Origin: Acanthornis magna | Lineage: Eukaryota > Chordata > Aves > Passeriformes > Acanthizidae | Assembly (NCBI GenBank): GCA_036785705.1 | Contig: JAWUZG010000295.1 | Location: 1-64,000, forward strand | Direction: 5' to 3' | Length of the DNA stretch: 64,000 nucleotides | Shown: positions 24,301 to 37,851 of the stretch, one piece after another | How the letters are laid out: every line of letters starts with the position of its first letter | How positions within the stretch are numbered: position 1 is the first letter of the stretch | Made by a program: the position numbers and the translations under genes | Notes under the pieces: model-generated | What the model was told of the DNA's origin: nothing | Database searches by the model: none | What the model saw: the letters and a program-made list of their open reading frames with translations, nothing else

Positions 24301-25482
24301 TAATTGAAATATATTTTCAATTTATTAACATGAAATTTACACAGGAAGTAATTTTAAATACTTACTAAATATTTACTTGTTTACTTACCATGATCTTATG
24401 AATTATGAGGGATTAATGGTGTGAGCTGAACTGATATTAAAAAAAGTTTTAAAGCATTTCTGCTTTAAGGGGTTTTTTTTAAATGTCTTCATCAGCATCT
24501 GTGACTTTTTTGAGGGAAAGGGGGAGAGAACTACATTTGATTATGTAAATCTGCTAATATAGTTATCCCTACTGAATCAGCTGTCTTGGCATAATATTTT
24601 AAACCAGAAAGCAGTCCTTTCTTAAACAAGAAACATTCTCCTCAAAGTGAGAGCTGAGATCTGTGTCTCTCATCTCATTTCCTGTCTTTCTAATTTTTAA
24701 TCAAAATAGATGAAGTCATTGCTTAAAATGGGTATTCAGTCACATGAATATTGTGGAACTGGTAGAACATAGATGTTTAGTAGTAGAAGAGAAGCATGAC
24801 AGAGGTTAAATCCCACTGATCTCATTCCTTATCAGAGCCAATGGATCGTATTCACATGACCTCAAGGGGATCTCACATGAAGACTATGAACCACAAACAA
24901 CCCCCTCTATCCTCCCCAGCAGTACAAATTGGCTAAACTACTACACAAACATCTAAAAAAATAAATCTTTATTCTGCAAAGTGTTGAATGCTCATACTGT
25001 AATCTCAGCAGAAACACAAGCACATAGTTCAGGGCGCAGCTGAAACAGCATCAGAGTGCTCTGCACGTGCCTCACTAAGTCTTAAGGACACCGAATTGCA
25101 AACATCCTCTTTTAAACACATACAAACACACTCAAAGAGCAGGAAAAAGATTTCCCTCTTTTGATTAAACATATTTCTGATATTTCTGCATCATACAAAC
25201 TTCAAAGCACTTTTAAATGTGAACACTCCTAATCAATACTGAGTAATTTTAACTCCCAAACTGACAACAGTTAATATTTATTTCTTATACCAATCTAAAT
25301 ATTTTATCTCAAGTCCGTTTTAATGTTTCCTGTGACCCTGCCTCTTTGAGGATAGGAAAGAAATATGATCCTCATGAGGCAGACACAGTTTTACCTGTTG
25401 TAGGAGACAATATCGCATAAGCACTCCCAGGGAAGATTGGCAGTGCTCTTTCAACCTGTCTTGCTGTCACCAGATGTCAAAT
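18301..25482. other. Unique AT-rich DNA, no gene seen
   Basis: A long stretch without a recognisable gene or element. It holds a short CA array at 19434-19446, a 117-codon minus-strand frame (20111-20464) without a domain, and the small hairpin listed at 23494-23527. Confidence 0.55.
23494..23527. repeat. Perfect 13-bp inverted repeat with 8-nt loop
   Basis: CATAAAAGGAATA at 23494-23506 is the exact reverse complement of TATTCCTTTTATG at 23515-23527, with loop AATGCACG. It is too short for a pre-miRNA and too AT-rich to be very stable. Chance is possible, but a perfect match of this length is noteworthy. Confidence 0.8.
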
Positions 25483-25936
25483 TGATAGTCATGGTGGGTT
25501 GACATTGGCTGTACACTGGGTGCCCACCACTCTACCATTCGCCTCCCCAGCTGGACAGGGGACAGAAAATATAATGAAAGGCTCGTGGAGGGGAAAGATA
25601 GGGACAGGGATAGTCACTGACCAGTTACTGTCACAGGCAAAACAGGTGAGTCACAGGGAAATTAGTACAATTTATTACCACTCACATCAGACTAGGACAA
25701 TGAGAAATGGGGCTATTCTCACACTTCCCTCTGGCTGAAGTCACACAGCTTTTTATCTCCCACTTCTCGACTCTGGTATCCCAGAGGTGCTGTCACTGTC
25801 TCTGATGGCTTCGGCCTTGGCCTGCTCGTGGCTCCATCTTGGAGCCAACTGACTCTGCTGGACATGGGGAAGACTTTTCACAGAAGCCACCCCTGTAGCC
25901 CACCCTGTAATAACCTGGCCACACAAACCAAATACA
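25483..25936 (-). mobile_element. Solo ERV LTR, antisense, short form
   Basis: The plus strand begins TGATAGTCATGGTGGGTTGAC and ends ACACAAACCAAATACA, giving TG...CA ends. On the minus strand this is an LTR running from TGTATTTGG to ACTATCA. An AATAAA signal reads on the minus strand within 25669-25682, and GATAAAAA (25757 to 25750) could serve as a TATA box. The flanking five bases, CAAAT (25478-25482) and CCAAT (25937-25941), agree at four of five positions, so they may be a decayed target-site duplication. The 3' part matches the LTR at 1-1122 (TCTGCTGGACATGG), but the long C-rich repeat block of that copy is absent here, so this is either a deleted copy or a shorter subfamily. No internal viral genes lie beside it, hence solo LTR. 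Confidence 0.8.
25669..25682 (-). terminator. LTR polyadenylation signal AATAAA
   Basis: The plus-strand string ACAATTTATTACC reads GGTAATAAATTGT on the minus strand. Its position in the last half of the antisense LTR fits the R-region poly-A signal of this LTR type. Confidence 0.5.
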
Positions 25937-28900
25937 CCAATTTATGTATTATATTACAGGAGCTGACACAAATTTTGTTACTGCACAAGTATCAAAGTGC
26001 ACTTTCCCATTGTGATGCACCAGCTTCACAGAAGTGATAGTGCAGGAATGTGGTGCTCTCATTTTTCCAAAAGAGATGGGCTTCCCAACAAGACTATGCA
26101 TTTTCGACAACAGAGCGCCTCTAGGGAATACCCTAGGAATGTGGTTCCCTTAACATCCTCAGAAAGGTATGCCATCTTGCATAACAGAAGCTGTTCTCTA
26201 CATGAAAGAGTATTACAACACCGCATCAAGCAAAAGAACACAACTTCAGTTTCTTTACAGCGAAATGAAAGCTAGTGAGTCAGTCCCATTTTCATTTTCC
26301 TGCGATGCTATATGTAACTGATAAATTGTCACAAGAATAAAACATAGATATAAATATTTCTTCCGCATGGAACCACCCATTCAAATTGTAAGAAAGAACC
26401 CAAACATCATCAGCAGTACTCAATGATGTAATTAGAGTATAGTAAGTATACTGTGAATGAGTTTGTTCTCCAATTTGTTTTTCTGCTTGCAATCATAACA
26501 TTGCCTGAGCCTAACTTTTTGTATCTAATGTTCCATTAGTACCCAGCATTCTAGCTCAGGTTATTTCCTGAAATTCTCTTGCAATCCACAAGGCCACACA
26601 AGGTCAGTACTTTCAGATATTGAACCACTGCCATCTGAAGACATTCCAGCTGTGAGGGTTAGCTAGTTTTCCTGCCATGAACATCTCCTTCATTTACAAG
26701 ATTGCTTTCTCCACATTTCCCTTTTCACTCAGTAAATGAAAATTACATGCATCTCTGTTTTAATGAGGAAAAAATAGAAACTGAAGATTTCATGTCAGAA
26801 CTCCAGTGTTTCAAATAAGACTGTTTTCCTTCCTCCCCCCTATTCTTAATGCTCATTTCTCTTTTCCCCTGTGTTCATTAAACTGTCCTGACTACGGTAA
26901 TATGGATCAAAGTCCACTCAGAATTACACAGCCCTAATGCAAAATGATCTACAAAGAACTTCATAATGCTGCTTAATTTGCCGATCTTTAGGGTAAGTTG
27001 CCCAAGATACAGAGATCCCATTCGCATATCAGCTTTCCTAATGACTGGAACTCAGTTCTTAGATTAGTCCATCAGAAAGAATACTCATCAAGGTTAATTT
27101 AATCAGGTGTAGATAATGTGTTGAAATAGTCTCCAGTCAATGGAGAAAAAAATATCCACCAGCAAAGCCTAATCTGACTGTTCTGACTCCCTCTGTGGAG
27201 GACAAATGCCATCTCCTCCACTGAGTATAGACGGGGCTGATGGAGATCAGCCTTACTGAGCTAATGTCAGCGTTCACAAGGAGCTCCTTCAAGTTTATTT
27301 CCTCATCTCTGTTTTCCTTTTCTCAGGCTTTACTGTCAGAGGACAAAACTGCTGCCAAAACTCAGACCCCAGAGGACTTAAGGAATATTTAAGTAGTCTC
27401 CATACCTACAGAGTGTATACATTTAGCCAGTTCTTTCTGAAATTGAGATGCATGGAAATGTCACATTCCAGACATCAAAATCTCACTGCAGTGGAGCAGC
27501 CTAGGAGATCAAAATCAAACTATAACTAAAAGCTTAGATAGAAACACAGAATTTGCAAAGCAAACTAAAATCTGTACATCTGGGAAAAAAATCATATGCA
27601 CATTTTTTGCTGTGCAGGTGACAAGCACAGAACTTTATGGGATACAAACACAGGTCCATGCTGGTGGACTTTTACATGCATGTATGCCACTAAAAATTAA
27701 GATGTGGGTGTGGGTACTGACCATGCTCACCCATGCAAGTGTGCTCAAAAAGACTTTTGATGACATGAAAACAGCGTCAGTGCATAGCTATTTATGACTT
27801 TAAGGTGGCCTCCCGCATCTTATAAATTTCTGAAGCAACTAAGAGTTGAGAAAGGAAGCTGGTGCTGTGATGTTGATCATAGCATCATCCTGGGCGCCTG
27901 CACAGTCGTGCAGGAAAAGGCGAGCCCCTAAAGCCAAGCAGCAGTGTCACTTCTTTCCAGCATGCAGTCTTCAGAAGCAGGCACAGGGAACATATCAAGA
28001 ATATAACAAAGATGTGTAGGAAAAAAAATCACGAGGAATGGACATCAAGATCTATGTAATAAAAGATCAGTCTTTGTTACTTCCTTGGTTCCTCTGATAT
28101 TCAAGGGCACCACAGTCTCACAAAGCATTGACCTTCCCAGCAGTCCCACATGGGTGAGAAGTACTCCCCTCCCTCCACGTGGGGACATGAGGTACAAGTG
28201 ATCAAGAATAATGAGTCTGATGCAGCCTGGGATGTGGCCCTGAGAAGTTTGGCCAGCTGAGATGAGAACTGAGGAGCCATCTTCTGGCTCCTCATTCAGC
28301 TCCTGAAGAGAGAACCAGGGACTCAGTCAAGTAAGACTTGCAAGTTACGGCCTGAAAGCACCAAGGAAAACACTATAGATCTCTCTAAATCCTAAGTGAA
28401 GCACCACCTTTCCATATTTTTCACTAATATTTCCATGAATATTTCTTTCCACAGCTATAACCATCAACTCAACTAGATTTTCCTGTGGTACGTGGAGAGG
28501 GAATTCCCCACAATTAGGAAGAATATATAAAATTTAGTTTCCTTATTTGAAAGTATATAACATCTAATTCCCTGATTGCCATAAGTCATATAACTATGTT
28601 CAGAAACACCAAAATAGGAAAACATACTTGCCATAAATTGTTCTTTTCAAAACATACCACCAGCTAAAGCATGGTATTAAAGCTAATTTTAACATAATCT
28701 GAAATAGGATCAGAATAAGGATCACATTTCCCATGTTACATCTATTTTCAGGTTTAAAATATTCAAAACAAAAATGTTTACTTTTCCTAAATTTAAAAGC
28801 AACATGCATGGCAAACTATATTCTGGCCAACACTGCTCATCAATTGAACATTTCAGGGTTTTTCTGGACATACATAGCTCTCACTGCAATGAATCAGGGA

Positions 28901-31900
28901 GAGCTGAATATAAATTTTTACCTAGAACCAAACAGAGGACTTAATAATTACTAGTGAAGGAATACTTTCAAATTCTTGTTTTATTTCATTTCTCATTTTT
29001 AGTCACATTTTCTCTGAGCTTTAAGAATGACTTTAGGCTATTCAGTTTCAGCAAAACTGGCTGGATTAATCAACAGCATCACACATTTTGTACCAGACCA
29101 AATATTGATCCATGAAGAGTTATTTCTGAAGGGTATTAGAAATGGAAAACTTCCATGTGTTCTTTTCTGTAACTCGTTCACCTATCTCTATACAAAATTG
29201 AAGTTTCATTTATGATTTTTACAGTTTGGTCTAGACTTACTCTGAAAAAGTATTCAGGAGATGCACACAGAAATTACCATGCCTTTAGGAATTTGAAAGT
29301 ATAAGTCCGCACTTTTAAACTACAAATACCCATTTCAATACTTACAAATAAAATAATAAGCTATTTTACGATTTCTATTTAGCTTGTTTTTCAGAAAAAC
29401 CAAAGTAAAAAATTAAAAAATTTGGGAATAACAATCCCACCAAAAATTTAAGGATCTGATCTTTCAAGAAAACCCAGACTCAGTTGAAAACTTGATCATT
29501 AATGCCCATTCCTGATTTCAAGGAGAATTAAAAGCACAGAAAACTTCTTTACAGGACTCCTTATTATATTGTGTACTTTGTTGTGCTTTGTGAGAACTCA
29601 GTAAAATTAATAATTTCAGCTTAGAAAGACAAGACATTCTGTGCCTTAGCTGGAAGCTATCTTCCTTGTCTATTAGTCAAACATTCAAAAGGATATAACA
29701 CAGAGTTTAGTTTCTGGCCTGGCAACATTTCTCAGCTGCTTTACATGAGGTTTGCTGCTAATAACTAGACAGGATGTAAAGAACTAAGGAACATCAAAAA
29801 GTGGTTCTAGGATAAATATGTTTCACTGCCAACACAGGAACTGAGCATTTGTGCAAATCTAAGACAGAGTTTGGTTTTCTTTAGGAACTGATTCTTTATC
29901 GATGCTTCTAAACATGAACAGTTTCCATAATGCATTCAGTATTACCAGCTTAGCTTTCAAGCAGAGTCTACTGTCACAAGTCTGTTCTACCTCCCATACG
30001 TTCCAAACTTCAAAGATTTTTCATATATCTGTTTTGGTCCCAGTGCTATTCTATTGAGAACAGGCCCAAACAAAATTTGTAAGACAAAGGTAATGAAATT
30101 ACAGGATATGTCACTTTGATCTGTTTTCTTCAGTGCACCACACAAACCAGACCCTGAAAAGTACATCTGAAGATAAACAGCTCATACACTGTTGAAGCAC
30201 TGTGCATTTTCAGCATTTCCTGTGCTGAAACAGCCTTGAGTGGGCTATGTAGATAAATGAACACCATGAAAAGCACAGACAGGTCTGCTTGCAAGATACT
30301 TAACACTGCCTGTGGGATAAACATTCATACAAGTCAAGACTCCACTGAGTATATAGAAATTAAATATATCATTTGGAAATACAATAAACAAAAATGTTTC
30401 ACAAACTTAGAGCTGATCTGAGAAAGTGCAGATTAAGCCGAGTACAATCTTATAAAGGTACAGAGCCTCCTGCCACCGCAGCAGTGTCTGCAGACTCCTA
30501 ACTTCACCAAATGTGCCCCAGTTTCCATGCCACATACATTATCCTATATGTTGTGCAGCAAATTGAGTGAAAACATGGATGAAGGCACAGGTTAGTGCTG
30601 GCTTTTGCTGAGGTGGTGTGCAGTAACAGTGTACTTGGGTGAAAAAACACTGGAGAGGCATTTCCTCCCTTCCAGATGACTGGCAGCAGGGAAGTGATAC
30701 AGCCCTAAAGCACAGGTGCCCTCATCCAAAGGGAGGGACTTGGGTCACTACAAGGACCTGCAAGAAACAGGGACAGCTACTTGTCTTCCTCAAGCTGACT
30801 GGTTAGTGAGAAGGAGCACCATTCACTCCCAACACATGCACCTTTCACATCAGCTTCAGCAGATCGTTTTCTCTTCCTTCTCAAGCCAGTATAGATTAAA
30901 CAGATTTACCAGAGATTCCATGGTACACATGAAAGATGATTGACATCGAATCACTGTGACCCCCAAATTAGTTACACCCTAAAAGGTCAAAAGCAGCACA
31001 CTTTGTTTAACAGATTCAAAAATCTGACTGTGACTTACTGTCCTTTCAATACAAACAGTTGTATTTACTGACAAATTGGCATTGTTTTTCCAAAGAAGAA
31101 TCTCTTTCCTTATTTCAAGACCAAGGCCAAACCAAAACTATCTGAACTGCTTCCTAGACACAGATCAAATATAATATCCCTAAAGGTCATGTCAAGAGCC
31201 ATCCTTCAAGGTTAGCTGCATTAGATGATGACTATAAACAAGTAGATAACAATAGCTAAATAGACATTTGCTTTTTGCAACACGTTCTCACTGGCATCAG
31301 TAGATCTGCTAATGGGAGCAAGTGCAACTCACTAGGATGTGTCTGCTAGGACAGCAGAGGGGGCATTGCCCATTTTGCTTTAGAAACACACAGCAGTGAA
31401 GGAACAGGATGAGGATTGCATAAGAAAAAATCACATTTGCTGAAGAAATTGCACCTGACTTAAAGAAGGCCTAAAAGACCACTTCTCCAGTTTGTTTCTA
31501 GGAGAAGATGGTTATGAGGGTGAAGCATATGAATAGCAAAAGGCTTATTTTTTACCTTTTCTCCTCAGCTGAGTTTTCACAGCACAGACTAGGAGCACAG
31601 TCAATAAGGTCGGGATGAATATTGCAAAATTAATTAGGAAACTGCAAAGGAAACAGCCAGGAAACTGAAAATTAAGCAGATCAAACAGGAGGTCCACATA
31701 TCGACCATGGCCAACATCCAGGGAGAAAACTTTCACACATCTTTCAGTCTCACACCTTCACAGTGGCAAAAGACTGCAGCATGATCATCTCCTACTTTGC
31801 TGAAAACAGCTGCTAATAGCTCCAGCACCAGAAAATCTAGAGAAAAATTGTTTTCCTAGGAAGCTCCTTTCATCTCTATAGGTCTTGGACACCATTAAGT

Positions 31901-33459
31901 CACACTTGTAACTTTGAGGGCATTCTTTATCCGTGGAAATGCATAACAAAATGGGACACATTACACATATTCTCCAGTCAGCAGCAGGCAAGCACTGGCT
32001 TATGCACAAGCAAGGTGTGCATCGTTTCCCCACAGAAAGCTTCAATTATCTTAATGTGACTACTCATGTTGGAAGCATCTACATCAAACAACCTGTTTAG
32101 TTTATTTAAGATGCGATAAGGAGGCAGTTAGTGCATAGACTCAGTGTGGAAGATACTCTTTGCTTTTTCCTCAGACAAACTCATAAGAATTCACATCAAT
32201 GGAAGCTGAAGCTAACCAAATTCAGGCTAGAAGTTTAATCACTGCAACGTCACACTGAAATGCAGAGGCTTTAGCATTGCCTGACACCTTGAAATCAAAG
32301 CTAGCAAACTGTTAAAGATGTGCTATAACTCAGACACATATTCATGGGCCTGACATAGCAACTGTTGTTGTGGTTTGTTGCCCAATATTATAAAGGTTGT
32401 CACTGAAGATCTTGGCTCTACCTCTGGTCACAGAGCACTTTAATCTATGGCGCTATTCATTTTACCTTCTTTCTGTGTCAAAAGGTAAAATGTATCAGTC
32501 TGTATGTGAACTTAAGTCACCAGCTTAAACATGTAAGGAAGGACGAAAAAGATAGAAACTCTTCACTTTAAGAGATTTTTGCTAGGACAGTTTTAAGTCT
32601 GTTTTACAATGTGAGTGGGTTGTTTTGTTCGGTTGGTCTTTTTAAGAGGAAAATGGCAGTGCTTTTGGATGGCTCCATTCACAAGATCGGAAGAGAAAGC
32701 AAAGAGATTTTCCTCCTCAAAAACATTTAATATAGACTAATAAACTTAAATGAAATTGACGGAAAATATAGATAAATTAAGTAAAAAAATAATTACAATA
32801 TATTTCCCACAGACCTGAGGAATGTGAAATAATAGTTACCTGGCTCCAGGTGGCAACAATTTCTATTTTCTTCCTACAAATATTTTTGACATAGATCTGT
32901 GATAATATAGGATGAAATTAAGACCTATTTTTGAGTGATAGGGCATGGACAAGATATCTTGGAAAATACTTCAAAAAGGCTTTCTAGTTTGATTCATTTG
33001 AAAATTCTCTTTGTTCAGTTTTATACTGAGGATACGGTTGTGGCAAGAGTAAAAGCAAGAATAGCATAAGAGCATTTGTAGAAGGAAAGGAGTGTCAAGA
33101 GAGAGCCCTTGAGTGCCCTCTGTTCCCAGCTTTCCTCTTCCAACCGGAAAAAGCACCTGAAAAAAAATGTTGGAGCTTGCATGTTCTCCTAATATTTCTT
33201 TTCTTGTCTAGAGCATTTGCTGATAGCAGTCTTCCAAACTCTTTGGAAGAGTTTTTTCTGGAACAGTTTTTCTGGAAATTACTTTCTGAAATCATCCTAC
33301 TTAAACAAATGAAAACCAGCTGTCTTCTCAGGACTAGAAATCATTGGATATACAAATACATGACACTGTAAACAAAGACATACAGGAAAAAGATTGTGAG
33401 CAATACATCAGGCAAAGCACTCAACAAAACCACAAGAATAGAGCCATGAGGAATCTTAC
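25937..33459. other. Unique AT-rich DNA, no gene seen
   Basis: No repeat family or RNA gene is recognised. A GC-richer patch with a 75-codon frame lies at 30600-30960. A minus-strand frame at 31545-31736 encodes a hydrophobic stretch but has no supporting exon structure. Short inverted repeats occur at 32458-32492 (11-bp arms) and 33215-33240 (TCTTCCAAA / TTTGGAAGA). Confidence 0.5.
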
Positions 33460-34007
33460 TGTGCTGGTTTTGGCTGCAGTACAGTTGGTTTTCTTCACAG
33501 TGGCTCATATGGGGCTTAGTTTCAGATTTGTGCTGAACATGGTGATGATAATACAGAGATGTTTTTGTTACTGCTGAGCAGGGCATACACAGAGCCAAGG
33601 TCTTTGCTGCTTTTCCTACAGCCATGCTGGTGAGGAGGCTGGAGGTGCATGGGAGGAGACACAGGTGGGACAGGTGACCCAAACTGACCAAAGGGAAATG
33701 CCAGACCATGTGACATCCTGCTCAGGGGAGGGGGGATATAGTAGGAAGAAGGGGAACATCTGAAGTGATGGCTTTTGCCTCCCCAAGTCACTGTTACCTG
33801 TGATGGGGCCCTTGGGAAACACTGAATTAATTCCTTGTTTTCCTTTGCTTGTGTGTTTGACTTTTGCTTTCCCTATTAAACTGTCTTTATCTCAACCCAC
33901 GAGTTTTCTCATTTTTACCCTTCCCATTCTCTCCCCAGTCCCACTGGTGGGGGAGAGAGCGAGCAGCTGCCTGGGGCTCGGCTGCTGGCTGGGGTTAAAC
34001 CATGACA
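33460..34007 (+). mobile_element. Solo ERV LTR, plus strand, near full length
   Basis: Starts TGTGCTGGTTTTGGCTG and ends GGGGTTAAACCATGACA, the terminal phrases of a widespread neoavian ERV LTR family as I remember it (an ERVL-type assignment is likely but unchecked). In order, U3 carries the GACCCAAACTGACCAAAGGGA phrase, a weak TATA region (GGGATATAGTAGG near 33733), then GTTTTCCTTTGCTTGTGTG, the poly-A signal ATTAAA at 33875-33880 in CCTATTAAACTG, and the GTCTTTATCTCAACCCACGAG phrase before the end. Terminal TG and CA are intact. Immediate flanks (CTTAC before, GAGGC after) do not match, so no target-site duplication is visible. No internal viral sequence adjoins it. Confidence 0.88.
33875..33880 (+). 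terminator. LTR polyadenylation signal ATTAAA
   Basis: The variant signal ATTAAA lies in CCCTATTAAACTGTC, at the usual place of the poly-A signal in this LTR family. If the LTR promoter or a read-through transcript were active, RNA ends would be expected shortly downstream. Confidence 0.6.
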
Positions 34008-37000
34008 GAGGCTAAGGCAAAGCCTCAGAAACAGGCAGAGGAAGAGAAGGAACTACACTTCCTTCAAGTACTCTCTGTACTCCAAACATTTACAGCCACA
34101 GCTTTTCTTAAGCCAAGCATGCTTTCACTCATTTACTAATTCTCCAGAGAACACTGTCAGGAATTTGCATGATGTTTTAATACACACAATGGCCTGCGGC
34201 AAGGATTTCCACCGATTAACAACACATGACGTCGAGAGCTGGCTTCTCTGTTTTGTTTTGCATTTTTACCGACAAATTTAAGCATGAATCCTTTACCAGC
34301 ATCCAATAGCTGTAACACTCTTAGGAAGGATAAATACCACTGAAATCTAATGTCCTCCTCTCTGCTCAACTAGTTTTGGCTGAATTAGACAACTAATAGC
34401 AAAACAATCCAAATCACTCACCCAAAATGCATCCTGCAGGATCACTGAGGCATCATTCCCTTGCCTAGGGCTTCTCACCTTCCCCTTGACCAGGTATCAT
34501 GAGCTCCACCAGCCACAGGGAGCCCACCAGGGCTCAGACAGCTCTTTCAGGGACACTTCTGTCACCTATCAATCCCACCTATTGGCACCCTTCCTGTGAC
34601 AATCATAACCTCTTTCTCAGAGACAAATCCAGTGAATGAGTGTTAGGAATAGCTTCCCTTGTTCTAATAAAACAGTTATACCATAAGTACATTAAAGAGT
34701 GGTGGCCACCTTTGCTCTATTGCCACATGAATCAGGAAGGCAAAATCTGTTCCCACTGACAGATCCTGCTTTGCCTTTTGCCAAGTTTGAATGCTGTGCT
34801 GTTCTTTATTTAACTTTGGTACTTGCAATGTAAACAGATAGACAATTCTGGTTACATGTATCTTTTACTGGGTTAGGGAAAATTAGAAGCAGATGGTAGC
34901 AATACTAAGTGTACCTATAAAAAACAAGTATCTGGTTCAGAGCTATCTGAAATCAAGGGAGGAGCTTCCACCAGGAGTCTGAAGGGTTATTGGTGACAGT
35001 GGCCAAAGCATGCAGCCATGGGTGAACAGCCTGGTGCTCCCCTTAGCACACACAGCGAGCTTCCTCCTGGGTGACGTGCCCTTGCACTTGCACTAATGGC
35101 AGGCAGGGAGAGGGGACACACCCATCCCGGTGCACCTCTGGTGTCTGAGAGGGTTGTGTCCCTGGGGAGGGAGTGTGCTGATGAGTTGTGCAAGTGTAAA
35201 CTATAGACAGGACTGGACTCTTCAGCCTTCACAGAAATCAGCATCCCTTCAGGTGTGGAGCTGGAGAACAGTTTTGCAAATACAGGGAGAAGAAAGCACA
35301 AGTGGCTTTCTTCTCACAATGGCTCCCCAGCTTCTGAGTGACACTGACAAACTTCCACAGCTACACAGCCCAACATAAATAGACTTAAGGAGGCATCCTG
35401 GTAACACTTCAGCAGAAGCCTCCATAAGTTTTGTAATGATTCTACTAACAAAAGTCACTTTGGCTGTCTTTCTCCACTCCCCAGTTAAACCCAATTCCTC
35501 ACTTTCTGCCAGCAAAGAAGTAAGACAGACCTTAACAAAACAGAAATGTTCAGAAAGTGCTACATTTCCATCCATCAGAAAGCAAAAGCACAGATAAGGT
35601 ATGAGTCCCACTAAATCAAAACATACAATTAAAGAAACTGTTGTCTGCACTCCATAACCAAGTTGTGTTTACACAGCAATTTTATCCAGCTTGTCATCTC
35701 ATCAGCTTTCAGAACTTGTATTTCAGAGAACTCATTGCATAGTTACATTATGCTGTCTCCACAATTATTTCCATTAGATAGCAATAATAGGTCATATTAT
35801 AAAGATTTCACTTGTTTTTCTGGCTAATGACTAAGTAAAAATTCTTTATGTAACCCAACATATTAATGTTTAAAAACATTTTGATTGCATCTAGAAAGAT
35901 TCCAGGAATTCATTTGAAAACAATTCTCTGAGCTGCATGCTGCCTTTATGATTTTGCTAGAATTTATAATCAATTTTAATTAGCATTTACACTTAAGATA
36001 TAATGTATCATAATCCAGTCTCATTCTCTTAAAAATCATTAAAATTAGTGAGAAAAGACAAGCTAATATTTTTTTTTCACTTCATCTAGGAGGGTTTTTT
36101 TCAGTTCAGTAATAGTATAGGTACATATACTATCCATTCAAAGATGGGAAAATTGATGAAAAGTAATTAACAGCACAAATTAAGTTTTGCTATTACCCTG
36201 AAACAAAATAACTATCAGTAGATGCTAATTAGCTGGCAAGTATAAGGAAAGACAGTCTGACAAGGGCATTCAGAACAAAAAGTTCCAAGTTCTATTTAGC
36301 ACAATTATCCAATTTTTATGTGCTGCGTGCTTCTGGCTCCCCTAGTCAAGATCCCTGTTTGAGGACAGAGTGGCTGTTTCTCTCCTCCTCAGCAGAAGAT
36401 AAAGAAGGACCAAAGAATATGTGTAATGTCAGTCTCATTTCTCAGTCAAATTCAGCCAGCCATAAGCATAATTCACAATATAAATTAGTGTTGTTGCAAA
36501 TCATAGTCTGGGCTTCGTTTCCTTTTCCTCTCACAGATATGAGCTATACATCAGGCTGAATTCTGGGTATCTTCTCCATATGCTAAATCATGCAAACTAG
36601 TGCATTTTCTTTGAGCTTCCTGACACACCTCTACATCTACAGATAAAAAATGCTGCTCCCTCCCGCTCTACCCCCCCACCAAAAAAAGGCAGGCTGTCAG
36701 GAGCAGTGGGTCTCATCATTTCTATGCATTATCTAAGGGACAGCAACCAATGCGGCAAGGGGATGTTCTGTGCTCTCCCTACAAGGAAGAGAACAAAAGC
36801 AAGACACTGGTTCGAAGGTCTTTGAGAGCTTTCTAATCCTCAAAGGAATTACAGGATTCAACCATTAAAAAAAACCCCCAAAAACAAAAAACAGCTAAGT
36901 CTGAGGGAAGGGGTATGAGCTGATGTGCCATGCCTTCTGTTTGAATTTGCCACAGCTGCTTTCCAGTGCATATGGAAGAACTGGGTAAACACATGGATAG

Positions 37001-37307
37001 TTTCTTCAGTAATTTACTTAAATAAAAGAGATAATTCGTTTAAATGCTAAAAGAGGAAAGAAAACACTGGGCCACTTCTATCCTCCTATAGTCCCATATT
37101 CCCAAAATTGTGAGGATACAAATGCAGCCAGTGTAGCTGCCAAGACACAACTGAGGGGTAATGGTATCTTCTGAACTTCAGGAGCAAAAGGCAAGAGCAA
37201 ACACAGGCAATGCAATCTCAAAATCTCCTACTGACAGGAGGCAAAAAGCCACATTTCCTACAGGGTCCTTCCTTGTTTATGTCTAGGAGGTTGTCTGAGA
37301 CTAAAGA
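34008..37307. other. Unique DNA, no gene seen
   Basis: GC-richer patches lie at 34430-34620 and 35000-35360, with overlapping frames on both strands of up to 133 codons. None shows a domain or a convincing splice-bounded exon. The rest is AT-rich. Confidence 0.5.
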
Positions 37308-37329
37308 CTACTACCTACTACCTACTACC
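37308..37329 (+). repeat. (CTACTAC)n short tandem repeat
   Basis: Three perfect 7-bp units CTACTAC plus one base. Confidence 0.9.
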
Positions 37330-37802
37330 TTCCCTGTCACTTTTAAAATGTTATATGTCTTTCTTTTCTTCCCCTCATGTATTTTTTTCTTTTTTTTTTC
37401 CAATAAATTACATATGGTGGTAATAGAAAACACAAGCTACACAATGTGAATTCCCAAATCCTCGGAATTAATTAGTACTTCACTGAAACGCCATTTAAGA
37501 AAAATGGACTTTTATTACTATGACTAATCAGAGCAATGCTGTTTACAGTAAGGGTATGTTGTGGATGCCTCTAAACTGCTTTTGCAATATAGAAGAAAAA
37601 TTGGCAGCAAATGACATATATTGGCTTGCATTCATGCTGTTCCAGGTTGGTTATATTTACATTGCTCTGTAGAAAGCAGGCCCTGGTGGATATGTGGAAA
37701 AGATGTCAATATATCTGTGTTCAGTAGCCAGGGCTTCCTCTAAAAGGGAACAAGTTGTTTTTGTGCTAAGAGGAGGCAAGAAGATAACTGACACTGGGCA
37801 AT

Positions 37803-37851
37803 CACAGAGCTGGGGCCGTCACAGAGCTGGGGCCGTCACAGAGCTGGGGCC
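37803..37851 (+). repeat. Minisatellite, 17-bp unit x3
   Basis: CACAGAGCTGGGGCCGT is present twice perfectly (37803-37819 and 37820-37836), followed by a third copy lacking the last two bases. The identical units suggest recent expansion and possible length polymorphism. The G/C content is high for this region. Confidence 0.95.

Noticed and set aside
31545..31736. Minus-strand frame with a hydrophobic segment resembling a type I membrane protein end
   Set aside because: It starts at a GTG with a stop shortly upstream. No family is recognised, and T-rich sequence on the coding strand easily makes hydrophobic stretches.
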